DNA of 64,000 nucleotides from assembly GCA_905233475.1 (NCBI GenBank), contig CAJOEN010000012.1, positions 1-64,000 on the forward strand, in the 5' to 3' direction. Made by a program: the position numbers and the translations under genes. The notes beneath the pieces were generated by a model. The model saw only the letters and a list, made by a program, of their open reading frames with translations, searched no databases and had not been told where the DNA came from. Of this stretch, positions 26,277 through 35,493 are shown piece after piece; positions within the stretch are counted from its first letter, which is position 1; every line of letters starts with the position of its first letter. The stretch is from an uncultured Bacteroidales bacterium. Its GTDB lineage: Bacteria > Bacteroidota > Bacteroidia > Bacteroidales > P3.

Positions 26277-27044
26277 TTATTTGTTTGAGTTTTCGAGTTC
26301 TTCCTTAATCCAAGCGTAGCCTTTTTCCTCCAGTTCGAGGGCCAGGTTCTTGTCGCCGGTCTTCACTATGCGTCCGTCGTAGAGTATATGCACAAAGTCG
26401 GGCACTATGTAGTCGAGCAGACGCTGGTAGTGGGTGATGACGATGGTTGCGTTGTCGGGGCGGCGCAGCTTGTTAACGCCGTTTGCCACAATGCGCAGGG
26501 CGTCGATGTCGAGGCCGGAGTCCGTCTCGTCGAGGATGGCCATCTTGGGGTCGAGCATAGCCATCTGGAAAATCTCGTTTTTCTTCTTCTCGCCTCCCGA
26601 AAAGCCTTCGTTAACCGAGCGGCTGGCAAGGTTGGCGGTAAGTTCCACAATCTGTTTCTTTTCCTCCATCAGTTTCATGAACTCGCTTCCCGAAAGCGGG
26701 TCGAGGCCGCGGTATTTGCGCTGCTCGTTGACGGCGGTGCGCATAAAAGTGCTGATGCTCACGCCCGGAATCTCCACAGGATACTGGAACCCGAGGAACA
26801 GACCTTCGGCGGCGCGCTCCTCCACAGGCATTTCAAGCACGTTTTTGCCTTTGAAAATCACCTCGCCTTGGGTTACGGTGAATTTGCTGTTGCCCACTAT
26901 TACGGCGGCAAGGGTGCTCTTGCCGTTGCCGTTGGGACCCATTATCGAGTGTACTTCGCCCTCGTTTATTTCGAGGTTCACACCTTTAAGTATCTCCTTG
27001 TCGCCTATCGAGGCGTGCAGATTGCGTATCGAAAGTAATGACAT
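26277..27044 (-). CDS. sufC: Fe-S assembly ATPase SufC
   Basis: 255 residues of the ABC ATPase family. Walker A GPNGNGKST (about residues 36-44), the signature region GFSGGEKKKNEIFQ (about 147-160), Walker B MAILDETDSGLD (about 168-179) and the H-loop His in TIVITHYQRLL are present; ETDSGLDIDAL is specific to SufC. It powers the SufBCD scaffold in the cytosol. First gene of this run, with its own promoter 75 bases upstream. Confidence 0.95.
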   Translation of the reverse strand: MSLLSIRNLHASIGDKEILKGVNLEINEGEVHSIMGPNGNGKSTLAAVIVGNSKFTVTQGEVIFKGKNVLEMPVEERAAEGLFLGFQYPVEIPGVSISTFMRTAVNEQRKYRGLDPLSGSEFMKLMEEKKQIVELTANLASRSVNEGFSGGEKKKNEIFQMAMLDPKMAILDETDSGLDIDALRIVANGVNKLRRPDNATIVITHYQRLLDYIVPDFVHILYDGRIVKTGDKNLALELEEKGYAWIKEELENSNK

Positions 27045-27118
27045 CTGTCGTTAGTTTTGTTTGTAAAAATCTAAAAATCAATAATGTGCGTATGGTAAAG
27101 AGCCACCGCTATTCCTTG

Positions 27119-27126
27119 CAAATATA
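27119..27126 (-). promoter_or_regulatory. -7 promoter of sufCD
   Basis: TATATTTG on the minus strand, followed by CAAGG, fits the -7 consensus and indicates that sufC starts the transcript, so no sufB is expected immediately upstream on the same message. Confidence 0.5.
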
Positions 27127-27285
27127 CGTAAAAAAAATGAGAGTCGAGCAGATATTTGTGGAGACGATTTGTGTATCGTTCTTTTATTGTGGAACAAATT
27201 ACTTTTATTTATTAGTGTCCGATTAAAAAGTCGGATGTAGCGTGCCAGTTATTATTATGTGTTTTGCTTCGTCTCCCTTTTTTTC

Positions 27286-27393
27286 TTTAGGGGACTTCTA
27301 TTTATTCGTTTGAGAGCGCGTGTCTCCGACACGCCTGTTCTTTATTTGCCTGATATACCTCACATTAGCATGTGAGGTTATTGACCCCCTTAA
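27286..27393 (+). repeat. Mosaic hairpin repeat, copy R3 (internal deletion)
   Basis: Left end TTTAGGGGACTTCTAT, hairpin A (GCGTGTCtccGACACGC) and hairpin B (CCTCACAttagcaTGTGAGG) are present; then the sequence jumps from TTATTGA straight to the right-end CCCCCTTAA, missing hairpin C. This is the same element as R1 and R4 with a precise right-side deletion. Confidence 0.82.
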
Positions 27394-27580
27394 GAGAAAG
27401 AAGTAACAAAAAAGTTCAAGAAAGCTTTTTGGTTCTCCGCCCTTCGGGCTATCAAAACGGCCACTGGCAGTTTCTTCATCCCCTATCCACCTTGCAAGCC
27501 CGCGCTTCCCGGGTGAGCGTTCATGCCACTGCGCCACCGATTTTTTTAACAAAAATCGTTAGGTTAGTGTCCCGTTTTTT
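27394..27580 (+). repeat. Second repeat family with an inserted module D
   Basis: AAAAAGTTCAAGAA at 27408-27421 and CCCTATCCA...CGCTTCCCGGGT...CGATTTT...AAAATCGTTA at 27481-27563 match 53992-54097. Here, between those parts, lies module D (27431-27478: CTCCGCCCTTCGGGCTATC, GGCC-act-GGC, TTTCTTCAT). The other copy lacks it at this point. 27581-27659 holds nothing recognised. Confidence 0.65.
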
Positions 27581-27659
27581 AGTTTTTTATCACAACCTTG
27601 AATTTGGGCATCTTTTGTTTAAAGTCAAAAATCAATAAACTTGTCAGGACAGCATTATG

Positions 27660-28143
27660 TCATATTGCGTTTTGTAGTTCCTGTTGCAGCCTAACCAATT
27701 GCATTTCATATTGGGATTTCAGCCTTACATACGACATGTAAAGGCTATATGAAGTGGCGTTCCTACCTTCCAGTTCCATCTTTTTGATGTCCCAATCCAC
27801 TTGATTGATTTTGCTTTGCACATTGCTGATGTCAATTTGGATTTCAGTAACCGAGCGACATCTTCGACTACTGCCTTGTTGTTGAAAAGTTCCACTTGGG
27901 CCGCTCATGGGCTTCGGTGTTCTTCTTGGAATGTCACAGGTTGTGCAAATTCCTGTACCGCCGCAATAGGAGCATTGCGACACACCACTATTGAAACTGA
28001 AGGAATAGCCTTGTCCATTACAATGACGGCATTTGTGCGTTCCATGACATTCGGGACATTCACCAACCCAGTTACTGTCGAGAGACAGATGCTGATGTAC
28101 TACGTAAACATCTTAAGTTTCCTTGAAAATCTGGAGCGTACAT
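27660..28143 (-). pseudogene. Zinc-ribbon (DnaJ-type CxxCxGxG) protein, probably frameshifted
   Basis: Downstream of about 28110 one frame encodes four Cys-pair knuckles (ECPECHGTHKCRHCNGQG, then QCSYCGGTGICTTC), like the zinc domain of DnaJ or small bacterial zinc-ribbon proteins, and then a coiled-coil C-terminus (EIQIDISNVQSKINQVDWDIKKME). That frame has a TAA and no ATG just upstream. The other frame has ATG at 28143 (MYAPDFQGNL) and ends soon after. Dropping one A near 28111 would join them. I infer a single-base insertion; a sequencing error or a GTG start at 27983 are alternatives. Confidence 0.5.
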
Positions 28144-28292
28144 GGCAGAAAATCAATGAAGGTCGAAGTAGGAGTGCGACAGGGCAACTGGAGATGTGTT
28201 TTTGATAGGGGGGGGCTTACTTTGACAAATTGCTGTTTGGCAAACCACATCATTGCTATATATCAATGCTTTACATTTTTATTACGTTGCCT

Positions 28293-28437
28293 ATGAGTCC
28301 GGGTTACCACGCCCACTCATCTAACAAGTTATTCCACGCCGTATCACAATACGGCATTTATAACCTATCCTTGATGAGTGCGTCCTCTGTGAGGAACAAG
28401 TGGTAAATGGACTTCAAGGATAGCAATAAACGCTATC
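28293..28437. other. Densely structured intergenic segment, candidate RNA
   Basis: No coding frame is convincing between 28144 and 28584, but inverted repeats are packed here: ATGAGT/ACTCAT (28293-28298, 28315-28320); GCCGTAT-caca-ATACGGC (28338-28355); CTATCCTTGA/TCAAGGATAG (28365-28374, 28414-28423) with GTCC/GGAC nested; CCTC-tgt-GAGG (28384-28394); GATAGC/GCTATC (28419-28437). CACTCAT at 28314-28320 can also pair with ATGAGTG at 28374-28380. The strand is unknown. It matches no RNA family I recognise. Confidence 0.35.
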
Positions 28438-28584
28438 TTATACTATTTAGATTTAATTGTTTACATAAGTCTTATTTTGTTTGAGATGAATTTTATTGTT
28501 TGCAAATATACACAAAAAAAATGAGATTGTGGTATTCAATTTTAATTACCCAAAAACGCAACATTTCCGAAAAAAACGGACTTG

Positions 28585-29370
28585 TCATTTCATGAGTTCC
28601 CAAAAAGTTACGGCAGAGGCGGCAGCTACGTTAAGGGAATCCACACCTCTCATCATCGGTATAGTGGCTATATAATCGGCTTGTTGCAGCACATTCTTTT
28701 CAAGACCTTCGCCTTCGGCACCCATTACGATTGCAATTTTTTCGCATTTTTTCAGTGAAGGTTCGGATATTGGCAAAGCATTGTCGGCAAGAGCCATTGC
28801 CACAACGGTAAAACCCTTATCCTTAAGTTGTTTGTACGATTCAAAGAATGTCCACGGCAGTTGAAACACCGTTCCCATGCTCACCCTGCATGCCCGTCGC
28901 ACCAAAGGGTCGCAACATGTGCGTGTAAGCAATACAGCGTCTATGCCGAGGGCTGCCGCCGAACGAAAGATGGCTCCGGTATTCTCGGAATTCACCACCC
29001 CGTCGAGTACTGCTATACGTCGGGCACCGCTGAGAACTTCGCTCAACGGAGGCAGCTGCGGCCTACGCATGGCACACAACACACCACGACTTAGCTCGTA
29101 TCCAGTAAGTTGCTTCAATACATTGCGCGAAGCCGTATATATAGGTACATCTACTTGCAATTCGCTTATTTGGGTATCGATAAACTTTTCTTCGCACAAA
29201 AACGACACCGGCACCATGCCATATTGCAAAGCTACACGTATCACCTTGATACTCTCGCAGATAAATATCCCCTCCTCGGGATGGAGACGGTTCATCAACT
29301 GAGCCTCGGTAAGGCGGGCATAAGGTGCTAAAGCCTCATCCGCTATACTATCTACATATATCACATTCAT
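28585..29370 (-). CDS. SpoU/TrmH-type RNA methyltransferase
   Basis: 261 residues from ATG 29370, chosen because the promoter box lies just upstream and would cut off the longer frame. An N-terminal substrate-binding part (EGIFICESIKVIRVAL) precedes the SPOUT catalytic domain with its motifs: RRIAVLDGVVNSENTGAIFRS (about 123-143, motif 1 with N and E), AIVMGAEGEGLEKNVLQQAD (about 207-226, motif 2) and IPMMRGVDSLNVAAASAV (about 230-247, motif 3 with SLN). It 2'-O-methylates ribose in tRNA or rRNA with S-adenosylmethionine. Specific target not inferable. Confidence 0.9.
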   Translation of the reverse strand: MNVIYVDSIADEALAPYARLTEAQLMNRLHPEEGIFICESIKVIRVALQYGMVPVSFLCEEKFIDTQISELQVDVPIYTASRNVLKQLTGYELSRGVLCAMRRPQLPPLSEVLSGARRIAVLDGVVNSENTGAIFRSAAALGIDAVLLTRTCCDPLVRRACRVSMGTVFQLPWTFFESYKQLKDKGFTVVAMALADNALPISEPSLKKCEKIAIVMGAEGEGLEKNVLQQADYIATIPMMRGVDSLNVAAASAVTFWELMK

Positions 29371-29374
29371 AATG

Positions 29375-29382
29375 CAAAGATA
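29375..29382 (-). promoter_or_regulatory. -7 promoter of the SpoU gene, start-proximal
   Basis: TATCTTTG on the minus strand ends only four bases from the ATG at 29370. A transcript starting at the usual distance would begin at or next to the start codon, so the message may be leaderless. Confidence 0.55.
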
Positions 29383-29602
29383 CGAAAAAGTTTTTAGTTG
29401 GAACAAACCTTAAAAGGAGGAACTTGACACACAGGCCAACTTAGCCACTACGCAAAGCCAATTACTCCAAACGAAACCTAACCAAAACATGGAAGCCACT
29501 AAAAAACTTTATTTTGCGGTTTAATGGACAAAAAGTAGGCTAAAAAATCTGTAAAATATTAATAATTAGACTGCTATATTATTTCAAAGGTCATAAACAA
29601 AA

Positions 29603-29740
29603 TGGGTTTCCTGTGTTCGTTCGATTGTCAATAAAAATGGTAACAAAAGCGGTCATCAGATGTACAAATGTCACTCCTGCACAAGGCAATTCCAAGGCAG
29701 TGACAGAAGAAATCCTCAAATAATTATTGTTGTCCGATAA
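29603..29740 (+). pseudogene. Transposase zinc-ribbon fragment
   Basis: The frame TGG GTT TCC TGT... reads SCVRSIVNKNGNKSGHQMYK, then CHSCTRQFQGSDRRN and soon a stop. The C-x-NGxxxGHQxYKCxxCxxQFQG pattern is the N-terminal zinc ribbon of IS1/IS1595-like transposases. No catalytic domain follows, so it is a decayed insertion-sequence remnant in the 700-base gap before fabH. The rest of that gap (29400-29600, 29741-29950) is AT-rich with nothing else recognised. Confidence 0.5.
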
Positions 29741-29956
29741 AACTTTTTCGGACAGCAAAATTTCAACGAATTTTCGACCATTAATTTTGACTATCATACC
29801 CTGACTCCTCATCTAAAAGCAATTTTTGTTTCTTTTTTGTATAAAAAAACGTCATTTTCAAAAATCGCCTGTCGTTTTGCGGCCGTTAAATAATGTTAAG
29901 TGTTTTTATGTAAACCACTTATAATCAAGATGATTGATTGGAAAGGCGGTGCAAAA

Positions 29957-29988
29957 TTTGTCTATATCAAAAAATAGTCGTATTTTTG
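29957..29988 (+). promoter_or_regulatory. Promoter of the fabH-fabF run
   Basis: TTTG (29957-29960), 20-base spacer and TATTTTTG (29981-29988), followed by CAATGCG; 99 bases before fabH. Confidence 0.55.
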
Positions 29989-30087
29989 CAATGCGCAATT
30001 GAAGTAAAAAAACTGTAAAGACAAGGTGCAGTTTGTGTAAACATCTGTATCTGAACAAAACTAGTTATTAACTAATTAAAAAACTGT

Positions 30088-31035
30088 ATGAAAATATTAG
30101 GAACAGGAAGCGCATTACCGTCATTATCGGTTACGAACCACGAACTGGCGACATTTTTAGACACAAGTGATGAGTGGATTACCGAACGCACAGGTATCAA
30201 AACACGTCGCCTACTCTCCACCGAAACATTATATGACATTGCCGAAATAGCTGCAAAAAAAGCCATCCAAGCGTCGGGCTTGAACCCCGAACAGATAGAT
30301 TTTCTGTTATGTTCCAACGTGGCCAACCGCCATGTTACTCCCGGCATCAGCTGCATTATGCAGGAACGCATCGGCGTTAAATGCGCCGGCTTGGACATCA
30401 ACGTGGCCTGCGCCGGATTTGTAAATGCCATGATGTTGGCCGACAGCATGATAAAGGCCGGCAACGCAAGGTATATCATGATACTCTGTGCCGAGGAACC
30501 GTCGAAGTACTGCAACTGGGCCGAACGCGACTGCAGCATACTCTTCGCCGACGGCGCGGGAGCGGTGATTGTGGGTCCCGGCGACTCGTTCAAGGACGTG
30601 CAGCTTACCATGATTTCCAACCGCGACGTGCTCTACTACGAGCGTCCGCTGGAAAAGACACCCTTCGAGGAAAACCGAGTGGAAGGACAACCGCTGGTGA
30701 TGAAAGGCCGCGAGCTTTTCCGTCAGGCTGTGTCCGAATCGTCGAAAGACATCATGAAACTCCTTTCCCGTCAGGGGCTTACCCCATCCGACATCGACTA
30801 TTACCTTATCCATCAGGCCAACAAGCGTATCATTGACGGAATACGCTCGCTGCTCAAAGAACCCGAGGAGAAATTCCCCACCAACATCGAATACTACGGC
30901 AACACCTCATCGGCAAGCATACCCATTCTGCTCGACGAGATGCTGGCCAACGGACGTATCCACAAGGGCGACAAGATAGTGATGTCGGCTTTCGGAGCCG
31001 GTTTCGTGTCGGCAGCCTGCCTGCTGGAATGGTAG
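30088..31035 (+). CDS. fabH: 3-oxoacyl-ACP synthase III (FabH-type)
   Basis: 315 residues, a normal length. Active-site Cys108 in DINVACAGF, His in YYLIHQANKRIID (about residue 236) and Asn in YYGNTSSASI (about 271) form the thiolase-fold Cys-His-Asn triad. It condenses a short acyl-CoA with malonyl-ACP to start fatty acid synthesis in the cytosol. fabF follows after 113 bases and fabG after that, so the locus gives three steps of acyl chain building. With the etf and acyl-CoA dehydrogenase genes downstream, a specialised chain or short-chain acid pathway is possible. Confidence 0.92.
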   Translation: MKILGTGSALPSLSVTNHELATFLDTSDEWITERTGIKTRRLLSTETLYDIAEIAAKKAIQASGLNPEQIDFLLCSNVANRHVTPGISCIMQERIGVKCAGLDINVACAGFVNAMMLADSMIKAGNARYIMILCAEEPSKYCNWAERDCSILFADGAGAVIVGPGDSFKDVQLTMISNRDVLYYERPLEKTPFEENRVEGQPLVMKGRELFRQAVSESSKDIMKLLSRQGLTPSDIDYYLIHQANKRIIDGIRSLLKEPEEKFPTNIEYYGNTSSASIPILLDEMLANGRIHKGDKIVMSAFGAGFVSAACLLEW

Positions 31036-31148
31036 GTTTTAATTCGGAATTCGGAGTTCGGAATTCGGAATGTTTTGTCAAAGGTCAAAGCACCAGCGAC
31101 CAACCAACAATTAAACAACTAAACACACAACAATTAAACATTAAATAA

Positions 31149-32378
31149 ATGGAAAAAAGAGTAGTAATAACAGGAATAGGCGTAGTTTCGCCGCTCGGAC
31201 ACGACGTTGCCACTTTTTGGGACAACCTGCAGAAAGGCGTTTGCGCTATCCGCCCAATACAAAATATACCAACCGAAGGACTTAAAGTAAGCGTGGCCGC
31301 CGAAATCACCGATTTCGACCCCGCCAGTTTCGACGTGGACAAAGGCACCATGCGTCGTGCCGACCGCTATTCGCAGTTCGCCCTTGCCGCCGCTTCGCAG
31401 GCTATGGCCGACAGCGGACTGGAGTGTGAACCCGAGCGTTTCGGCGTTTACGTGGGCTCCGGCGTGGGGGGCATTCACACCCTCTGCTCCGAGCACGAGA
31501 AAATGCTCAACGAAGGCGTGGGACGTGTGTCGCCGCTTTTCGTGCCTATGATGATTTCCAACATAGCCGCCGGCAATATCGCCATACAGTATCACGCCGA
31601 AGGACCCTGTCTGCCCATAGTAACGGCCTGTGCCACAGCCACTCACTCCATAGGCGAGGCCTTCCGCACCATCAAATACGGCTATGCCGACGCCATCATC
31701 GCCGGCGGTGCCGAATCGGCAATAGTGCCTATAGCCGTGTCGGGATTCGCCAACAGCAAAGCCCTCTCGCTTGCCACCGACCCCAACGAGGCGTCGCTGC
31801 CGTTCGACAAACGTCGTGGCGGTTTCGTGATAGGCGAAGGCTCGGGCATCGTCATCCTCGAGGAATACGAACATGCCAAACGTCGTGGCGCCAAGATTTA
31901 CGCCGAGGTGTGCGGCTTTGGCAACACCTGCGACGCCTACCACTACACGGCACCGCGCTCCGACGCCAAATCGCAGACCATCGCCATTGCCAACGCACTG
32001 AAAGAAGCCAATTTCAGCGACAGCGAAAAGCTGTATGTCAATGCCCACGGCACCGGCACGGCCCTCAACGACAAAACCGAGACTCTGGCACTGAAACAGG
32101 CACTCGGCGAGGACCTCGCACACAAGATAATGATAAGTTCCAACAAATCGATGTTCGGACACTGCCTCGGCGCCGCCGGAGGACTGGAGATGGTGGCTAC
32201 GGTGCTTTCACTCAAAAACGGAGTGCTGCCGCCCACTATCAACCTCAACGAGTCCGACCCCGACTGCGACCTCGACTACATTCCCCATACCGCCCGCAAG
32301 GCTCAGGCCGACATAGCCATTTCGAACAGCTTCGGCTTCGGCGGACAAAACGCCTGCGTGGCTGTAAGGAGGGTTTAA
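31149..32378 (+). CDS. fabF: 3-oxoacyl-ACP synthase II (FabF-type)
   Basis: 409 residues. Catalytic Cys161 in VTACATATHS, His in VNAHGTGTALNDKTE (about residue 299) and His in NKSMFGHCLGAAGGLE (about 336) complete the KAS I/II triad; the C-terminal NSFGFGGQNACV is the family end. It elongates acyl-ACP with malonyl-ACP. Sequence between fabH and fabF (31036-31148) contains short direct repeats of GGAATTCGGA-type and nothing else. A mid-chain specific or secondary-metabolite KAS cannot be excluded. Confidence 0.93.
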   Translation: MEKRVVITGIGVVSPLGHDVATFWDNLQKGVCAIRPIQNIPTEGLKVSVAAEITDFDPASFDVDKGTMRRADRYSQFALAAASQAMADSGLECEPERFGVYVGSGVGGIHTLCSEHEKMLNEGVGRVSPLFVPMMISNIAAGNIAIQYHAEGPCLPIVTACATATHSIGEAFRTIKYGYADAIIAGGAESAIVPIAVSGFANSKALSLATDPNEASLPFDKRRGGFVIGEGSGIVILEEYEHAKRRGAKIYAEVCGFGNTCDAYHYTAPRSDAKSQTIAIANALKEANFSDSEKLYVNAHGTGTALNDKTETLALKQALGEDLAHKIMISSNKSMFGHCLGAAGGLEMVATVLSLKNGVLPPTINLNESDPDCDLDYIPHTARKAQADIAISNSFGFGGQNACVAVRRV

Positions 32379-32380
32379 CG

Positions 32381-32440
32381 GTAGAGACGTGGCGTGCCGC
32401 GTCTGTTCTAAACAGAGACGTGGAGCGCCGCGTCTGTACA
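32381..32440 (+). repeat. Two imperfect palindromes (GAGACG...CGTCT)
   Basis: AGAGACGTGGCGTGCCGCGTCT (32384-) and AGAGACGTGGAGCGCCGCGTCT occur side by side with TGTTCTAAAC between them. Each can fold into a 9-pair stem. Similar GAGACG-type palindromes are scattered in Bacteroidota genomes. Downstream, 32558-32583 has a TGCCTGAGCTTGTCGAAGGC tract, another common dispersed motif. No gene lies in 32379-32704. Confidence 0.6.
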
Positions 32441-32637
32441 TTTTAGTAAGTTGAAAGTTGATAATTGAAAGTTGAAATGGACAATGAATTTTAATTTAGA
32501 GTTTGCAGTTGAAAAATTCAGGCGAGGGTTAGACAGGCACACACCGCTTGCTATGCATTTCGGTGCCTGAGCTTGTCGAAGGCACATCCCCAGTCACAGT
32601 TCACTGATCACTTATCACTAATTACAAAAAAAAATCG

Positions 32638-32645
32638 TATATTTG
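32638..32645 (+). promoter_or_regulatory. -7 promoter of fabG
   Basis: TATATTTG, followed by CAATTT and preceded by AAAAAAAAATCG, fits the -7 consensus 60 bases before fabG, so fabG has its own start in addition to any read-through from fabF. Confidence 0.6.
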
Positions 32646-32704
32646 CAATTTATTTTGCAGAGTAAAAAGTAATTAAAAAGAATAAAAACAAAAAATATAT
32701 AGAC

Positions 32705-33454
<750 letters not shown>

Positions 33455-33575
33455 TGAGAGTTTAATTGTTGAGTTGTTTAAATTGTTAAGTAAAAAAACA
33501 AACAGTCCCGAAGGGACTACATCCCAATAACCCCGCACAAGCGAAGCGCAGTGTGGGGACAAAAGAAAAAAGACA

Positions 33576-34376
33576 ATGTATAAAATAGTAGTACTGATAA
33601 AGCAGGTTCCCGACACACAGAATGTGGGTCCCGACGCAATGAATGCCGACGGCACAGTAAACCGTCAGGCGCTGCCTGCCATTTTCAACCCCGAAGACCT
33701 GAAAGCCCTCGAGATGGCCTTGCAGGTGAAAGAACAGAATCCCGGCACCGAAATCACCGTCCTCACCATGGGTCCGGACCGTGCCGCCTCCATCATACGC
33801 GACGCCCTCTCGCGTGGCGCCGACAAGGGTGTGATAATCTCCGACATGCGTTTTGCCGGTTCCGACACCCTCGCCACGACGTACGCTCTGGCTTGCGCCA
33901 TAAAGAAGATAGGACACTACGACATGGTGTTCGGTGGCCGTCAGGCTATCGACGGCGACACCGCACAGGTGGGTCCGCAGGTGGCCGAAAAGCTCAACCT
34001 GCCGCAGATTACCTACGCCGAAAAGCTGGTAAGTCTCAAAGACAACACCATAACCCTCACCCGTCGCTTGGACAACGGCGTGGAGACGGTGGAAGCCACC
34101 CTTCCGGTGCTTGTTACCGTTACCGCCTCGGCAACCGACTGCCGTTATCCCCACGCACACCGTCTGCTGAAATACGCCAAGGCCGCGCCCGAGATATGGA
34201 ACGCCGACGCCATCGACCCGGAGATGGAGCGTCTCGGACTTAAAGGCTCGCCTACCAAGGTGAAAAAGATAGACAATGTGGTGCTTGCCCACAAGGACGC
34301 CCAGCAGGTGGAACCCACCGAGGCCGCCCTCAACGACCTTGTGGCCGGACTGATGAAAGACCATATCATTGGGTAG
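33576..34376 (+). CDS. etfB: Electron transfer flavoprotein, beta subunit
   Basis: 266 residues, normal for EtfB. MYKIVVLIKQVPDTQNV at the N-terminus, NPEDLKALEMALQVKE near residue 38, and the DYDMVFGGRQAIDGDTAQVGPQVAE equivalent near residue 112 (nucleotide-binding loop) are conserved. EtfAB is an FAD heterodimer taking electrons from acyl-CoA dehydrogenases. The partner etfA normally follows directly but is here 2.4 kb away, after an AT-rich insert of four genes. Confidence 0.94.
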   Translation: MYKIVVLIKQVPDTQNVGPDAMNADGTVNRQALPAIFNPEDLKALEMALQVKEQNPGTEITVLTMGPDRAASIIRDALSRGADKGVIISDMRFAGSDTLATTYALACAIKKIGHYDMVFGGRQAIDGDTAQVGPQVAEKLNLPQITYAEKLVSLKDNTITLTRRLDNGVETVEATLPVLVTVTASATDCRYPHAHRLLKYAKAAPEIWNADAIDPEMERLGLKGSPTKVKKIDNVVLAHKDAQQVEPTEAALNDLVAGLMKDHIIG

Positions 34377-34484
34377 TATTAACGAAAGTATGCGTTGCTG
34401 CGGAATACTTGTTGAGAATCACTGTTTTTGTCGCCTTGTTTTTGATGATATACAATAAAAACAGATGCATGGCGTTATAATGAT

Positions 34485-34697
34485 ATGATGGACAAAATTC
34501 GATACATCAACCTTTGTATTGTTGAGTTTGGCAAACGCTACGGGATGCCAGCAACTCAAGCGTTCAATTATTTGGATACTTACAAGGGTTTTGCATTCCT
34601 CGTCAAAAACTACGAAGCCGAACATTTGTTGCCACTCAACGACACCATTGCCGACCTTGCAGCATATTGTAAACGTCATGGAGGAACTATGGCATGA
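34485..34697 (+). CDS. DUF3791 protein, first gene of cassette B
   Basis: 70 residues (two adjacent ATG codons at 34485 and 34488; the second gives 69). The pattern RYINLCIVEFGKRYGM, FNYLDTYKGFAFLVKNYEAEHLL follows the DUF3791 fold of the 14921-15133 protein with low identity. It overlaps the DUF3990 gene by four bases. In cassette A the homologue is last in the operon; here it is first. Likely the regulatory or antitoxin-like member; unproven. Confidence 0.68.
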   Translation: MMDKIRYINLCIVEFGKRYGMPATQAFNYLDTYKGFAFLVKNYEAEHLLPLNDTIADLAAYCKRHGGTMA

Positions 34698-35167
34698 TAC
34701 TCTATCACGGTACTAACACGGATTTTGCAGAGATTGTCCTCGCTAAATGCCGCCCCAACAAGGATTTCGGTCAAGGTTTTTACTTGACGGATATACGTAG
34801 CCAGGCGGAGAATATGGCAGTGCGCAGATGCGAGTTCGAAGGAGCTGGAGTTCCAATAGTTCAAGAATATAGCTTTGATGAAAATCTTTTGAATAGTTGT
34901 GACCTCAAAGTTCTGAAATTTGATGGCGTTAGTGATGATTGGGCAGAGTTTATTCTGATGAACCGTATGGCAAAAGGTGAACGTAAACATGACAACGACA
35001 TTGTTGTTGGACCAGTGGCAGACGATGGAGTGGTGTTTCAGCTGAACCTTTATTTGCAGCATCTTATCGACTTGGACACATTGGTGGAAAAATTAAGATT
35101 CCGTAAATTGAACAACCAATATTATTTCGGAACCGAACGTGCAATTCAAAAACTGGAACGTATATGA
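34694..35167 (+). CDS. DUF3990 protein (ADP-ribosyltransferase-like), cassette B
   Basis: 157 residues. YHGTNTDF at the start, DFGQGFYLTDIRSQAENMA (about 26-44) and NDIVVGPVADDGVVF (about 102-116) match the cassette A copy block by block, while the sequence between is divergent, so the copies are old or arrived separately. The conserved His (YHG), Tyr (GQGFY) and acidic positions suggest an ADP-ribosyltransferase-like active site. ATGA overlaps link it to the genes on both sides. A toxin role is inferred from family and context. Confidence 0.77.
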   Translation: MILYHGTNTDFAEIVLAKCRPNKDFGQGFYLTDIRSQAENMAVRRCEFEGAGVPIVQEYSFDENLLNSCDLKVLKFDGVSDDWAEFILMNRMAKGERKHDNDIVVGPVADDGVVFQLNLYLQHLIDLDTLVEKLRFRKLNNQYYFGTERAIQKLERI

Positions 35168-35379
35168 ACATAACACAGGAACAATTTCAGTTTATCGTAA
35201 ACAGTGACGTGGAACAGCTTGTATGCCGTTTGCAAGAAGACAAAGGTATGTCTATTTCCGATGCTTTTGGTCGTGTGTATAACTCGGAAATATATAAAAA
35301 ACTGCTGAATGTAAACACAGGGCTCTATCTTCAAAGTTCAGATTATATCTACGACTACCTATGCGAAGAAGTGCGATGA
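35164..35379 (+). CDS. Small helical protein, third gene of cassette B
   Basis: 71 residues; start fixed by the ATGA overlap with DUF3990. MNITQEQFQFIVNSDVEQLV then DAFGRVYNSEIYKKLL shares the DA-x4-YNS-x-Y motif with the second gene of cassette A (15130-15378). It is AT-rich in codon use. Predicted helical, no membrane segment, no DNA-binding motif that I can see. Function unknown. Confidence 0.68.
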   Translation: MNITQEQFQFIVNSDVEQLVCRLQEDKGMSISDAFGRVYNSEIYKKLLNVNTGLYLQSSDYIYDYLCEEVR

Positions 35380-35493
35380 CGATGAGGAACAGGAGCGGGA
35401 TTACAAATCAGACACGACGAAAAAATATAATCTCAATAGTAGATGGAGAATTACACATATTAAAGAATAAATAAAAAATCAATATAATGAAAT

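Noticed and set aside
28365-28423. Hammerhead ribozyme
   Set aside because: TTGATGAGT resembles the CUGAUGA box, but the required GAAA box and stem arrangement are absent.
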